Below, piece by piece: positions 21,047-31,334 of a DNA stretch of 64,000 bases (position 1 is its first letter; each line of letters begins with the position of its first letter). Both the position numbers and the translations under genes were made by a program. The DNA lies in NCBI GenBank assembly GCA_937923175.1, contig CALALB010000020.1, positions 47,915 through 111,914 of the forward strand. The letters are read 5' to 3'. The notes under the pieces are model-generated. The model searched no databases, was not told where the DNA came from, and saw only the letters and a program-made list of their open reading frames with translations. This stretch comes from an uncultured Chromatiaceae bacterium (GTDB taxonomy: Bacteria > Pseudomonadota > Gammaproteobacteria > Chromatiales > Chromatiaceae).

Positions 21047-22081
21047 ATGAATGCAAGCTCTACTGCCCTTGCCCCCTGGCTATGGGGCCTGCCCCTTGCC
21101 GCCGCCTGCTGGGTACTGGTCTATGCCCATCTGACCGAGATCGCCGATCTGCTGACCGGCCTGCTGGGCCTGACCCGAGCGACCCATCTCGGCGAGTCCG
21201 TGCATTTCTTCCTATATGACACCCCCAAGGTACTGCTGCTCCTGACCGGCATCGTCTTTGTGATGGGCGTGATCCAGACCTTCTTTGCCCCGGAGCGGAC
21301 CCGGGCGCTGTTGGCTGGGCGACGGCTTGGGCTGGGCAACGCCATGGCGGCCTCATTGGGGATCGTCACGCCCTTCTGCTCCTGCTCGGCGGTACCACTG
21401 TTCATCGGCTTTCTCTCCGCCGGCGTGCCGCTGGGCGTCACCTTCTCCTTCTTGATCGCCGCGCCCATGGTCAATGAGGTCGCGCTGGCGTTGCTATTGG
21501 GCCTGTTCGGCTGGAAGGTGGCGCTGCTCTATCTAGGGATGGGACTGCTGGTGGCCATCGTCGCCGGACTCATCATCGGCGAGCTTGGGATGGAGCGGCA
21601 TCTCGAGGATTGGGTGCGGGCCATCCATGCGGGCGAGGCGAAGACCGCCTCCGGCGAGGATCTCGTCTGGCCCGAGCGTTTTCAAGCCGGACTCAAGCAT
21701 GTCCGCGAGATCGTCGGGCGGGTCTGGCCCTATGTATTGGTGGGTATTGGGCTCGGCGCCCTGATCCACGGCTATGTACCCGAGGACTTCATGGCCGCCT
21801 TCATGGGCCGGGACGTGTGGTGGGCGGTCCCGGCGGCCGTGGTATTGGGTGTGCCCATGTATACCAATGCCGCCGGCATCATCCCCATCGTCGAGGCCCT
21901 GATCGGCAAGGGCGCGGCCCTGGGCACCACGCTCGCCTTCATGATGAGCGTCATCGCGCTCTCTGCCCCGGAGATGCTGATCCTACGCAAGGTGCTCAAA
22001 TGGCCGCTGATCGCCACCTTTATCGGTGTGGTCGCCACAGGTATCCTGCTGGTCGGCTATGTCTTTAATCTCGTTCTCTAA
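21047..22081 (+). CDS. DUF318/YraQ-family permease (ArsP-like)
   Basis: This 344-residue protein has about eight membrane helices. It has the two internally repeated motifs of the PF03773 permease family: GIVTPFCSCSAVPLFIGFLSAGVPLG in the first half and VPMYTNAAGIIPIVEALIGKG in the second, with FLIAAPMVNEVAL between. Relatives include ArsP organoarsenical exporters, but many are uncharacterised. The next gene, a mini-thioredoxin, starts 20 bases later, a common partnership for this family, probably for thiol-based or metal-linked chemistry. Substrate not determined. Confidence 0.85.
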   Translation: MNASSTALAPWLWGLPLAAACWVLVYAHLTEIADLLTGLLGLTRATHLGESVHFFLYDTPKVLLLLTGIVFVMGVIQTFFAPERTRALLAGRRLGLGNAMAASLGIVTPFCSCSAVPLFIGFLSAGVPLGVTFSFLIAAPMVNEVALALLLGLFGWKVALLYLGMGLLVAIVAGLIIGELGMERHLEDWVRAIHAGEAKTASGEDLVWPERFQAGLKHVREIVGRVWPYVLVGIGLGALIHGYVPEDFMAAFMGRDVWWAVPAAVVLGVPMYTNAAGIIPIVEALIGKGAALGTTLAFMMSVIALSAPEMLILRKVLKWPLIATFIGVVATGILLVGYVFNLVL

Positions 22082-22100
22082 CCACGGCGGAGTCGTACGT

Positions 22101-22343
22101 ATGAAGCACGTCAAGATCCTCGGTCCTGGTTGCCGTAACTGCCAAACCACCTTCAAACTGGTCGAGGAGGTCGCCCGGGCTCAGGGCGTTGAGATCAAGC
22201 TTGAAAAGGTCGAGCAGATCCAGGACATCATGCAATACCCCATCGCGGCCACACCGGCGGTAGTCATCGACGGTGAGGTCGTCCATTCGGGGGGCATCCC
22301 GGATCGCAAGAAGGTCGAGAGCTGGTTTACGGCATCGGCGTAA
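22101..22343 (+). CDS. Small thioredoxin-fold protein (redox-active disulfide protein 2 type)
   Basis: This 80-residue protein begins MKHVKILGPGCRNCQTT, giving a CRNC redox motif near the N-terminus, and continues with a thioredoxin fold ending TPAVVIDGEVVHSGGIP (cis-Pro region and last beta strand). It matches the TIGR00412-type mini-thioredoxins encoded next to DUF318 permeases. ATG 22101 follows GGCGGAG; the longer ORF in the track overlaps the permease. A strong terminator lies about 125 bases downstream. Confidence 0.88.
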   Translation: MKHVKILGPGCRNCQTTFKLVEEVARAQGVEIKLEKVEQIQDIMQYPIAATPAVVIDGEVVHSGGIPDRKKVESWFTASA

Positions 22344-22468
22344 CCCTTTCCGGCCCTGACACCTGCCCCCATCAAAGCTGCTCTGCCCCAGTACCTCGTG
22401 CCCAGCACTCCGGGGGTCCAAACCCCGTCTGCCCGCCGTCGCCTTTTCCCCCTACCCCATCCTGATCT

Positions 22469-22497
22469 CGCCAGCCTGGGTGCGGCTGGCGTTTATT
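22469..22497 (+). terminator. Intrinsic terminator of the permease-thioredoxin operon
   Basis: CGCCAGCC / GGCTGGCG (8 perfect pairs, 7-base loop) is followed directly by TTTATT. Confidence 0.8.
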
Positions 22498-22567
22498 CAT
22501 GGTTGCCGAGACCTCTAGCGGCCACATGAGGGTTTAGCCGGGGCGCCGGCGGCGGATCCTTGCCGGT

Positions 22568-22670
22568 GCATGCGCCGATGCCGGCAAGGTGACTATTTAG
22601 CCGCGGAAACCGTCGGCCTCAGACACAATCCAACTGCCACATGCGCCTATCGGCAAGATGGCTATCTGAC
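22568..22670. repeat. Imperfect direct repeat upstream of the osmC 3' end
   Basis: Two roughly 32-base units beginning CATGCGCC (22569 and 22640) share CGGCAAG-TG-CTAT-T. They are about 70 bases apart, in the gap 22344-22661. Their origin is unknown. Confidence 0.4.
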
Positions 22671-23105
22671 CCCTTCAATCTCGTCTGGCGAGACCTCTCG
22701 GATCTCAAAATCATGGGTGATAGTTGCGGTTGCCCCGAGCATGATCGAGGCTGAGCAATACTTTTCGGCGCTCAGGCGAATTGCCTGCTCAACCCGTTTT
22801 GGATCCAGCCCCCACCCTGTCAACACATAATGAATATGGATCCGGGTAAATACCTTGGGATCCTCTGCTGCGCGTTCGGCCTCAAGCTCAACCACACAAT
22901 CAAGCACCCTCTGGCGCGCCTTGCGCAGGATCAACAACACATCCACCTGGGTACAACCACCCAAACCCAACAACAACATCTCCATCGGACGCACCCCCAG
23001 ATTGCGTCCTCCCAACTCCGGTGGCCCATCCATCACCACCGCGTGGCCTGAACCCGCTTCGCCCAGCATGGTGAGACCGTCAATCCATTTCACCCGTCCT
23101 CTCAT
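22662..23105 (-). CDS. OsmC family protein (YhfA-like)
   Basis: This 147-residue OsmC/Ohr-fold protein has the two conserved reactive cysteines in separate contexts: LLGLGGCTQVDVLLILRK (about residue 51) and AIRLSAEKYCSASIML (about residue 116). Characterised members reduce organic peroxides with a Cys-based thiol mechanism; the YhfA-type subgroup is less well studied. A cytoplasmic dimer is expected. Upstream DNA is the repeat/CRISPR relic region, so the gene is probably monocistronic. Confidence 0.85.
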   Translation of the reverse strand: MRGRVKWIDGLTMLGEAGSGHAVVMDGPPELGGRNLGVRPMEMLLLGLGGCTQVDVLLILRKARQRVLDCVVELEAERAAEDPKVFTRIHIHYVLTGWGLDPKRVEQAIRLSAEKYCSASIMLGATATITHDFEIREVSPDEIEGVR

Positions 23106-23162
23106 ACATCCCCCTATTTGTCTTCATCAATCCCGTTATTTGTTTGTTTGATCGATTGATTG

Positions 23163-23203
23163 TTTCCACACCTGGCAACCACCCCCAATTAAGCCAGCAA
23201 CAC
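23163..23203. repeat. Possible highly degenerate CRISPR-type repeat
   Basis: TTTCCACACCTGGCA and CAATTAAGCCAGCAACAC, separated by 8 bases, mirror both halves of the better repeat at 23413 (TTTCCACGCCCGGCA, CAATTAAGCCGGGCGACAC). This could be a decayed repeat with an insertion. Confidence 0.35.
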
Positions 23204-23285
23204 CTTCCTCCCCGCCAGTCCCTCCCGTCGCTCTCCCGCCCCAGCGCAAACCGCGGCACCCCGACACAGGACAGGGCACCCCGCC

Positions 23286-23390
23286 CGTCACCCCGGTGAA
23301 AACCGGGGTCCAGAAAAAACCTACCGGCGTACCCACAGCCCTGGATTCCGTTCCAGCCTATGCCGCAATGACGCATCGGGCCGGAATGAT
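23286..23390. repeat. Palindromic repeat pair (copy 4)
   Basis: It begins CGTCACCCCGGTGAAAACCG and ends GGCCGGAATGA, with CCAG...CTGGATTCCG between them. It is the same composite layout as copies 2, 3 and 9 and lies between osmC and the CRISPR relic. Confidence 0.75.
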
Positions 23391-23412
23391 TTCTCCAGCA
23401 ATTTTTTTCTTC

Positions 23413-23497
23413 TTTCCACGCCCGGCAATTAAGCCGGGCGACACAGGGCATGGAGATGCCCAGCGTGCAAGCTGAACGATTTCAATCCACGCCCAGC
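23413..23497. CRISPR. Relic CRISPR: two decayed repeats around one 35-base spacer
   Basis: Repeat A at 23413-23442 is TTTCCACGCCCGGC-AATTAA-GCCGGGCGAC, with a 7-bp palindrome. Repeat B at 23478-23497 is GATTTCAATCCACGCCC followed by divergence. Together they imply a repeat of about 36 bases of the widespread TTTCAATCCACGCCC...GGGCGAC class (types I-C/I-D/III). Exactly 35 bases (23443-23477) lie between them, a normal spacer length. Repeat A has lost 4 bases (AATC), and repeat B is cut off where the WYL gene begins. No cas genes are present. Confidence 0.55.
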
Positions 23498-23898
23498 TTT
23501 TTGGGATCTTCTGTTTGGTGAGACAGGCGCTGCGCTGTCTGAAGAAGGCGCTGGGCCATCGGCTGGCTGAGGACTGCTGCCAGCTTTTCCACGGCATTGA
23601 TGGTATCGATATGGCGAAAATTTGTTTGCTGGCTCATGCGACGCGCTGCTAAATAAAGGGCGAGCGCCTCATGCATATTGACTTTGATTTCGGAAAGAAG
23701 ACGTTTTCGATCGATCCTCCAGCGCCCGTGCTCGACCTCGATGAAGGGGTAACCCTCGGCCTCCAGATCGCGGCGGTCACGAAAAATGGTCTCACGGCGC
23801 GGGGCAAGTCTTTGCGCTAACTCGCTGTCGGACCAATCGCGCTGGATATACAGACGCTTCAATTCAGTTAGACGTTCGGCCTTGGTTAAACCGCTCAT
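23482..23898 (-). pseudogene. Truncated WYL-type transcriptional regulator
   Basis: The 138 residues hold an N-terminal winged helix-turn-helix (about 5-65, SELAQRLAPRRETIFRDRRDL) and the start of the linker typical of WYL regulators (EALALYLAARRMSQQ). Intact relatives are about 300 residues, so the ligand-binding WYL domain and the C-terminus are missing. The ORF ends inside the CRISPR repeat: its last codons (LGVD, stop TGA) are the repeat sequence GGGCGTGGATTGA. WYL regulators are often encoded with CRISPR-Cas, so the relic is probably the remnant of such a locus. A DNA-binding fragment might still be made. Confidence 0.7.
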
Positions 23899-23942
23899 GA
23901 TTTCTCCCCCAGAACTGGCTGGGACTTCAACCTATAAAAAGG

Positions 23943-23963
23943 TTGTTGCAAGTACTGCAACAA
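23943..23963. promoter_or_regulatory. Perfect inverted repeat, candidate operator 1
   Basis: TTGTTGCA-AGTAC-TGCAACAA lies in the divergent gap between the WYL-type gene and the DUF123 gene. Its length and symmetry fit a dimeric HTH regulator. Confidence 0.5.
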
Positions 23964-23965
23964 TA

Positions 23966-23988
23966 AGAAATCGAGGGATGCGATTTCT
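23966..23988. promoter_or_regulatory. Perfect inverted repeat, candidate operator 2
   Basis: AGAAATCG-AGGGATG-CGATTTCT lies 2 bases after operator 1. It could be a second binding site or a hairpin in the leader of the DUF123 gene. Confidence 0.4.
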
Positions 23989-24031
23989 CGAAGCTTGCCG
24001 GAATAACCCAGCTCGCTGAAGGAGTATAGGG

Positions 24032-24499
24032 TTGAGACCCAAGCTGCTAAGCCCAGGACTCTATTTGGTTTGTCTAGTCCCAAACCAGCAGAATCTAGTC
24101 CAAATCGGCCGCCTCGGTGGAATGAGGCTGGATGGCGGGGTCTTGCTGTATGTGGGAAGCGCCTATGGGAGAGGGGGTCTGGCGGCACGCTGCCGCCATC
24201 ATCTGCGCATTGCTCGCCGTCCGCACTGGCACCTCGATGCGCTGCGCCCTTATTGCCAGGTCTTAGGGTGCTGGATGGCATCCCGTCCAAGGGAGGATGA
24301 GCACCGCTGGGCGCGCCTGCTGGGTAATCTGCCCGGTGCCACTTACCCCTTCCCCCGCTTTGGGGCAAGCGATTGCCGTTGCCCTGCCCATCTCGTTCGC
24401 TTGGGGCAGATGCCGGAGACCTCGGCCCTCAGCGCCTTACTGGGGGCTGAGCTGATTTGGCAGCCCGCAGACGCCCTGGACCCTTCGAGCGTGGGTTAG
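24032..24499 (+). CDS. DUF123 (GIY-YIG-related) domain protein
   Basis: This 155-residue protein begins at a TTG preceded by GAAGGAG. It shows the DUF123 pattern: PGLYLVCLV, QIGRLGG, GVLLYVGSAYGRGGLAARCRHHLR, then HWHLDAL, and a Cys/His-containing C-terminal part (ASDCRCPAHLVRLG). DUF123 is related to GIY-YIG nucleases and occurs alone or fused to DNA-repair enzymes in archaea and some bacteria. Catalytic activity is unproven. It diverges from the truncated WYL gene and converges on the zinc-ribbon gene. Confidence 0.75.
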   Translation: MRPKLLSPGLYLVCLVPNQQNLVQIGRLGGMRLDGGVLLYVGSAYGRGGLAARCRHHLRIARRPHWHLDALRPYCQVLGCWMASRPREDEHRWARLLGNLPGATYPFPRFGASDCRCPAHLVRLGQMPETSALSALLGAELIWQPADALDPSSVG

Positions 24500-24505
24500 C
24501 CAGCT

Positions 24506-25135
24506 TTATTCTTGGAGATAAAAATGGCGCCAGCTGGTGCCGCTGATGCGGATCAGCTGTTCAAACAGGGCAGGGGTAGGGGTCGCCTCGTTGGGAAAGA
24601 CCTCTTCAATGCGCACGAAAAGCCGCCCAAAACCTCCGTGCTGTTTCCAGTCCCACAGCCAGGGCGGACGCACCACGCCACAGGTCGGGCAGGAGATGCC
24701 CAGGTGCGGTCGGATTGGCCAGACCTGGAGCAGATCGCGCCAGTTAGGCAGCGGCGCGCGACAGGCTAAACAGCGCGGGGGACGGGTATTGCGGCCGGCG
24801 AGCAGACGGGGATAGGGGCTGACCGGGAGGATCCGGATGGGAGGACGATCGTCCCCCTTAGCCAGATGCTGGGGAATCTGGACAGCACAGCCGGTGAAAC
24901 TGAGCAGGTTTAAGAAGTTTGAGCCGAGGTCAAAGTCAAGGCCGGTCTCTGTCGAGGCACGGGGTTGACCCAGAAAACCAGCCTGGGTCAGCCCTTCGAT
25001 CACGAGCTTGACCTCAGGCGCGAGGTGGGGGTCAGTGGGGGTCAGGATCAGGCAGCCGGTAGGCAGGGCAGTATCCTGAAGGCGGGATTCACTGGGTCTT
25101 GATGGCTGATCGATCAGAAGGCTATCCGGTTTCAT
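24506..25135 (-). CDS. Uncharacterised protein with a two-CxxC zinc ribbon
   Basis: I do not recognise a named family. With the start at ATG 25135 (MKPDSLL) the protein has 209 residues. The N-terminal half has an alpha/beta look (GCLILTP, LVIEGLTQAGFLGQP, LNLLSFTGCAVQIP). Residues about 120-165 hold CLACRAPL and, 30 residues on, CPTCGVV, a zinc-ribbon arrangement. The C-terminus is RLFVRIEEVFPNEATPTPALFEQL, suggesting a real, folded protein. It ends 6 bases from the DUF123 gene in convergent orientation. Confidence 0.6.
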   Translation of the reverse strand: MKPDSLLIDQPSRPSESRLQDTALPTGCLILTPTDPHLAPEVKLVIEGLTQAGFLGQPRASTETGLDFDLGSNFLNLLSFTGCAVQIPQHLAKGDDRPPIRILPVSPYPRLLAGRNTRPPRCLACRAPLPNWRDLLQVWPIRPHLGISCPTCGVVRPPWLWDWKQHGGFGRLFVRIEEVFPNEATPTPALFEQLIRISGTSWRHFYLQE

Positions 25136-25251
25136 GGGGCGATAACCAGAGGCTGGATTGCAAGGCAAGCCAGGATCATGCCTGGGATTCGCTCAGCTTG
25201 GCAAATCGCCGCCCTGGTGGCAGGCTTGCATTCGACCGCCGCTTTCGCTAG

Positions 25252-27342
<2,091 letters not shown>

Positions 27343-27371
27343 AGACACTCGGCCCACCTGGGGGCACTAGA

Positions 27372-28256
27372 CTAGCCAGCGCCCGCTGGGGGTGTATCCC
27401 GGGCTGGCGCTGGTGGTCCCAAGGATTCAACATTGAGCAGATAGACCCGGCGGCTATCGGCGCGGATTACGGTAAAGCGAAAGCGCCCGAGTTCGACCGC
27501 CTCGCCACGCTTGGGCAGGTGACCAAAGGCATTGATGACTAGACCGCCGATGGTATCGAAGGTATCATCCGGGAAATCGCAGCCAAAATAGGCATTGAAA
27601 TCCTCAATAGGGGTACGCGCCTTTACGCTGAACAGGTTCGGGCCGCGGCGAAAGATCCCACTATCATCGTCGTAGTCGTGCTCGTCGTCGATCTCGCCGA
27701 CGATCTGCTCGAGCACGTCCTCGATCGTCACCAGGCCGGAGGCCATGCCATATTCATCAACGACAATCGCCATATGATTGCGGCTGACCCGAAACTCTTT
27801 CAGCAGGACATTAAGCCGCTTGCTTTCGGGGACAAATAGGGCCGAGCGCAGAAGCTCGCGGATATTAAAGGCCCGCTGCCGGTCCTCGGCACAGAAGGCC
27901 AAAAGGTCCTTGGCGAGCACAATGCCGACCACCTCGCCTTTATCCTCGCCGATAACCGGAAAGCGCGAATGCGCGGTCTTAATGGCAATCTGGAGGATCT
28001 TGTCTAAGGGGTCATCGCGTTTAAGCACCACCATCTCGGCGCGGGGGACCATGATGTCGCGTACCCGCAGATCTGAGACGCCAAGCACGCCTTCGATCAT
28101 GCTCAGCGCATCGCCATCCAGCAATTGACGCCGCCGCGCCTCCTTGATCAGCTCGAGCAGGGCCGCACGATCCTTGGGCTCGCCCCCAAACCAATGGCCA
28201 AAACGCTCAAACCAATGGCGCGGACGCGAGCCCTCGCTCGATCGGTTACTCATCAT
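27372..28256 (-). CDS. corC: CorC/HlyC-type CBS-domain protein (YbeX)
   Basis: This 294-residue cytoplasmic protein has two CBS domains (about residues 70-190, beginning VRDIMVPRAEMVVLKRDDPL) and a C-terminal CorC_HlyC domain (about 200-285, FSVKARTPIEDFNAYFG...GGLVINAFGHLPKRGE). E. coli CorC is linked to Mg/Co efflux, and YbeX has more recently been tied to ribosome homeostasis. It is the last gene of the miaB-ybeZ-ybeY-corC minus-strand series, where lnt often follows; here thiC lies beyond in convergent orientation. Confidence 0.9.
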   Translation of the reverse strand: MMSNRSSEGSRPRHWFERFGHWFGGEPKDRAALLELIKEARRRQLLDGDALSMIEGVLGVSDLRVRDIMVPRAEMVVLKRDDPLDKILQIAIKTAHSRFPVIGEDKGEVVGIVLAKDLLAFCAEDRQRAFNIRELLRSALFVPESKRLNVLLKEFRVSRNHMAIVVDEYGMASGLVTIEDVLEQIVGEIDDEHDYDDDSGIFRRGPNLFSVKARTPIEDFNAYFGCDFPDDTFDTIGGLVINAFGHLPKRGEAVELGRFRFTVIRADSRRVYLLNVESLGPPAPARDTPPAGAG

Positions 28257-28283
28257 GCCTGTTTACCATCTGCTATCAAGAAA

Positions 28284-28301
28284 GTGCGCACCAGTGCGCA
28301 C
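28284..28301. repeat. Tandem 8-bp palindromes GTGCGCAC
   Basis: Two copies of GTGCGCAC are separated by CA in the 110-base gap between ybeY and corC. This could be a protein-binding site or chance. Confidence 0.3.
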
Positions 28302-28366
28302 GGGTCTCTTTCTACCCCGAGGGGTTTGGTGCTCACCATCGTCTCTGGCAGGGGTGACCTTCCCAA

Positions 28367-28972
28367 CTACGGCAAAGCCCCCTCTGGCGCAGCACCGCCG
28401 TTGCCGGACGGATTCACCCCGGCGAGAGTCGTTACGGTGGTCAGCCGTTCGAGATCGATTGCTGCGTTACGATCGCAGTCATGGTCCTCCATAGATTCCT
28501 GGTCTTCATAGGGCGGGGGGAATCCCAGACCGACCAGGATCTCGGTCTCGAGGGATTCCATCTCAGCGGCATGCTCTGGGGTGTCATGGTGATAGCCGAT
28601 GAGATGCAACACGCCATGGACAACCAGATGGGCCCAGTGGGACTCTGGTGTCTTGCCCTGTTCCCGGGCCTCCTGCTGAACCAGTTGGCTACAGATCACC
28701 AGGTCGCCGATGAGGTCGTTGACCGGGTCTGCCGGATCGATCCCGGGCGGCGGCTCAAACGGAAAGGACAGGACATTGGTCGGGCGATCGATACTGCGAT
28801 AGTCGCGGTTAAGGGCCTGGCTTTCAGCGGGCTCGACCAGGCGGATGCTCAGGGCGGCGCGGGCGCGGCGCCCCTCCAGAGCTGCCGCCACCCAGAGTTC
28901 AAACTGAGCGGCTGATGGCAGATCTGGGTCCTCGACGGCAATCTGCAGATCGAGGTCCAAGGCAACAGTCAT
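28367..28972 (-). CDS. ybeY: Endoribonuclease / rRNA maturation factor YbeY
   Basis: This is a single-strand-specific metallo-RNase involved in 16S rRNA maturation and ribosome quality control. The zinc-binding signature HLVVHGVLHLIGYHHDTPEHA is clear at about residues 113-133. The 201 residues exceed the usual 150-160; the extra is a C-terminal tail of about 40 residues rich in Asp, Asn and Gly with no obvious domain. It overlaps ybeZ by 4 bases, matching the conserved ybeZ-ybeY coupling. Confidence 0.93.
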   Translation of the reverse strand: MTVALDLDLQIAVEDPDLPSAAQFELWVAAALEGRRARAALSIRLVEPAESQALNRDYRSIDRPTNVLSFPFEPPPGIDPADPVNDLIGDLVICSQLVQQEAREQGKTPESHWAHLVVHGVLHLIGYHHDTPEHAAEMESLETEILVGLGFPPPYEDQESMEDHDCDRNAAIDLERLTTVTTLAGVNPSGNGGAAPEGALP

Positions 28973-29934
28973 CGGTTTTCGAACGCCTCGTAGGCATTGA
29001 CGATGCGTTGCACCAGGCTGTGACGCACTACATCGCCCGCATTGAAGAAGGTAAAACTGATCCCTTCGATATCCTTGAGGACCTCGATTGCATGGCGCAG
29101 CCCAGAAGGCTGACCGCGCGGCAGATCGACCTGGGTTACATCGCCGGTGATCACTGCTGTCGAACCGAAGCCGATCCGGGTCAAAAACATCTTCATCTGT
29201 TCGGGCGTGGTGTTCTGCGCCTCATCTAGGATGATGAATGCCTCATTGAGGGTGCGCCCACGCATAAAGGCCAAGGGTGCGACCTCGATAATATTGCGCT
29301 CGATGAGTTTGTTGACCTTTTCAAAGCCAAGCATTTCGAAGAGGGCGTCATAGAGTGGGCGCAGATAGGGATCGACCTTTTGGGCCAGATCGCCGGGCAG
29401 GAATCCCAGGCGCTCGCCGGCCTCAACCGCAGGCCGAACTAAGAGTAGGCGGCGAGCCCGTTCGGATTCGAGTGCCTCGACCGCGCAGGCCACAGCCAGA
29501 TAGGTCTTGCCGGTGCCGGCGGGCCCGATGCCAAAATTGATGTCATGAGCCAGGATGGCGTTGAGATAGGCCCGCTGATTTGGCCCGCGCGGCTGGATCA
29601 GACCTCGGCGGGTACGGATCGAGATCTCGGGACTCGGTTCAGCATCCTCGTCCCTGCAATCGGCCGCGGATGCCTGGAGGGCAAGATGAACCTTGTCTGG
29701 GGTGAGAACCTCGTTGGCAGTCTCGGCATAAAGGGCGCGCAAGACCTGTTCCGCGCGGCGCACCGATTCGGCCTCGCCGATCAGGCGAAAACAGGCGCCG
29801 CGATTGTTGATCTCAACCCCCAGCCGGCGCTCGAGATGGCGCAAATTCTGGTCGAACTGGCCGCAGAGATTGGCCAGGCGGCCATTGTCATTGGGTAAGA
29901 GCTCGAAATCGAGCGCTTGGATAGACAAGGTCAA
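28969..29934 (-). CDS. ybeZ: PhoH-like ATPase YbeZ
   Basis: This 321-residue PhoH-family P-loop ATPase acts with YbeY in RNA metabolism. Walker A is [11 protein letters not shown], Walker B is [16 protein letters not shown], and a sensor region reads [19 protein letters not shown]. The N-terminal 100 residues form a KH-like region ([16 protein letters not shown]). It overlaps both neighbours by 4 bases (miaB upstream, ybeY downstream), so the operon is translationally coupled. Confidence 0.94.
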   Translation of the reverse strand: MTLSIQALDFELLPNDNGRLANLCGQFDQNLRHLERRLGVEINNRGACFRLIGEAESVRRAEQVLRALYAETANEVLTPDKVHLALQASAADCRDEDAEPSPEISIRTRRGLIQPRGPNQRAYLNAILAHDINFGIGPAGTGKTYLAVACAVEALESERARRLLLVRPAVEAGERLGFLPGDLAQKVDPYLRPLYDALFEMLGFEKVNKLIERNIIEVAPLAFMRGRTLNEAFIILDEAQNTTPEQMKMFLTRIGFGSTAVITGDVTQVDLPRGQPSGLRHAIEVLKDIEGISFTFFNAGDVVRHSLVQRIVNAYEAFENR

Positions 29935-31334
29935 GTGTGCTGGCGAGCGAGCTGCCCGCGCAATGAATTGGGGAGCGATTCAGTGATGATGAGCTCGACG
30001 AACTGCCCGATGAGCGTCCGGGGTCCGGCGAAATTGACCATGCGGTTGTTTTCGGTACGACCGCAGAGCTGATTGGCATCCTTACGCGACGGGCCCTCGA
30101 CCAGCACCCGCTGCACTGTCCCGATCATGGCGTTGCTGAGGCGCTGGACATGGGCCTCAAGACGTTCTTGCAGGAGCTCCAGACGGGCCTTTTTGACCGC
30201 AAGCGGCACCGAATCTGGATAATCGGCGGCTGGTGTACCGGGGCGACGGCTATAAATGAAACTAAAGCTCTGATCGAAACCGATCGAATCGATCAGGTCC
30301 AGGGTCGCGGCAAAGTCGGCCTCGGTTTCATCGGGAAAGCCGACGATAAAATCAGAGGATATGCCAATCCCCGGACGCGCCGCGCGTAAACGCTTGACCT
30401 TGGCCTGATAGTCGGCGGCGGTATAACCGCGTTTCATGGCCGCCAGGATCCGGTCTGAGCCCGATTGCACAGGGAGATGTACGAAGCTCGCCAGTTTCGG
30501 GACCTCGGCGAAGGTCTCAATCAGGTCATCGCCAAACTCAGCCGGATGGCTGGTGGTAAAGCGGATACGCTCGATCCCATCGATCATGGCGACATAGCGG
30601 ATCAACAGGGCTAGGCTCGCCTCGGTCCCATCGGCCAGCAGGCCGCGATAGGCATTGACGTTTTGCCCAAGCAGATTAACCTCGCGCACCCCCTGTTCAG
30701 CCAGGGCAGCGATCTCGGCGATGACATCGTCAAACGGGCGGCTAACCTCAGGGCCGCGCGTATAGGGCACGATACAATAGGTGCAATATTTGGAGCAGCC
30801 CTCCATGACCGATACGAAGGCCACCGGTCCCTCTGCGCGTGGCTCAGGCAGGCAATCGAATTTTTCGATCTCAGGGAAGGAGATATCGATCCGGGGTCTG
30901 CGGGTCCTCTCCAGGTCCTTAAGCATCTGGGGGAGACGATGCAGGGTCTGAGGCCCAAAGACCAGATCCACATAGGGGGCGCGGGCGCGGATTGCCTCGC
31001 CCTCTTGACTGGCGACGCAACCGCCGACCCCGATCACTACGCCGGGACGCGCCTGCTTGAGCGGTTTCCAGCGCCCCAGCTGCGAGAAGACCTTTTCCTG
31101 GGCCTTTTCCCGGACCGAACAGGTGTTGAGCAATAGGACATCGGCCTCTTCGGGCTGATCGGTCAGCTCAAGACCCGACTCAACCCGCAACGCCTCGGCC
31201 AGACGCGCCGAGTCATAGACGTTCATCTGGCAGCCATAGGTTTGGATAAACAGCTTACGGGGCACGCCTTTCATGCGTTTCTCGACCCGAAATCTTACTC
31301 GATCAATCATAGGCAAAGCGCGCAGCTTCGTCAT
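29931..31334 (-). CDS. miaB: tRNA-2-methylthio-N6-dimethylallyladenosine synthase
   Basis: MiaB is a radical-SAM methylthiotransferase that modifies A37 of tRNAs reading UNN codons. The UPF0004 N-terminal domain supplies three cluster cysteines (YGCQMN, NTCSVRE, GGCVASQ), the radical-SAM motif is [13 protein letters not shown], and a TRAM domain ends the protein. The ATG at 31334 overlaps the typA stop as ATGA, favouring coupling, but the conserved sequence starts only at [11 protein letters not shown] (ATG 31274), so the true start may be 31274 or the intermediate 31310. Confidence 0.94.
   Translation of the reverse strand: MTKLRALPMIDRVRFRVEKRMKGVPRKLFIQTYGCQMNVYDSARLAEALRVESGLELTDQPEEADVLLLNTCSVREKAQEKVFSQLGRWKPLKQARPGVVIGVGGCVASQEGEAIRARAPYVDLVFGPQTLHRLPQMLKDLERTRRPRIDISFPEIEKFDCLPEPRAEGPVAFVSVMEGCSKYCTYCIVPYTRGPEVSRPFDDVIAEIAALAEQGVREVNLLGQNVNAYRGLLADGTEASLALLIRYVAMIDGIERIRFTTSHPAEFGDDLIETFAEVPKLASFVHLPVQSGSDRILAAMKRGYTAADYQAKVKRLRAARPGIGISSDFIVGFPDETEADFAATLDLIDSIGFDQSFSFIYSRRPGTPAADYPDSVPLAVKKARLELLQERLEAHVQRLSNAMIGTVQRVLVEGPSRKDANQLCGRTENNRMVNFAGPRTLIGQFVELIITESLPNSLRGQLARQHT

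Noticed and set aside
20868-21219. ORFs 20868-21050 and 20920-21219 upstream of the permease
   Set aside because: Different frames, no recognisable sequence, and one overlaps the permease gene antagonistically.
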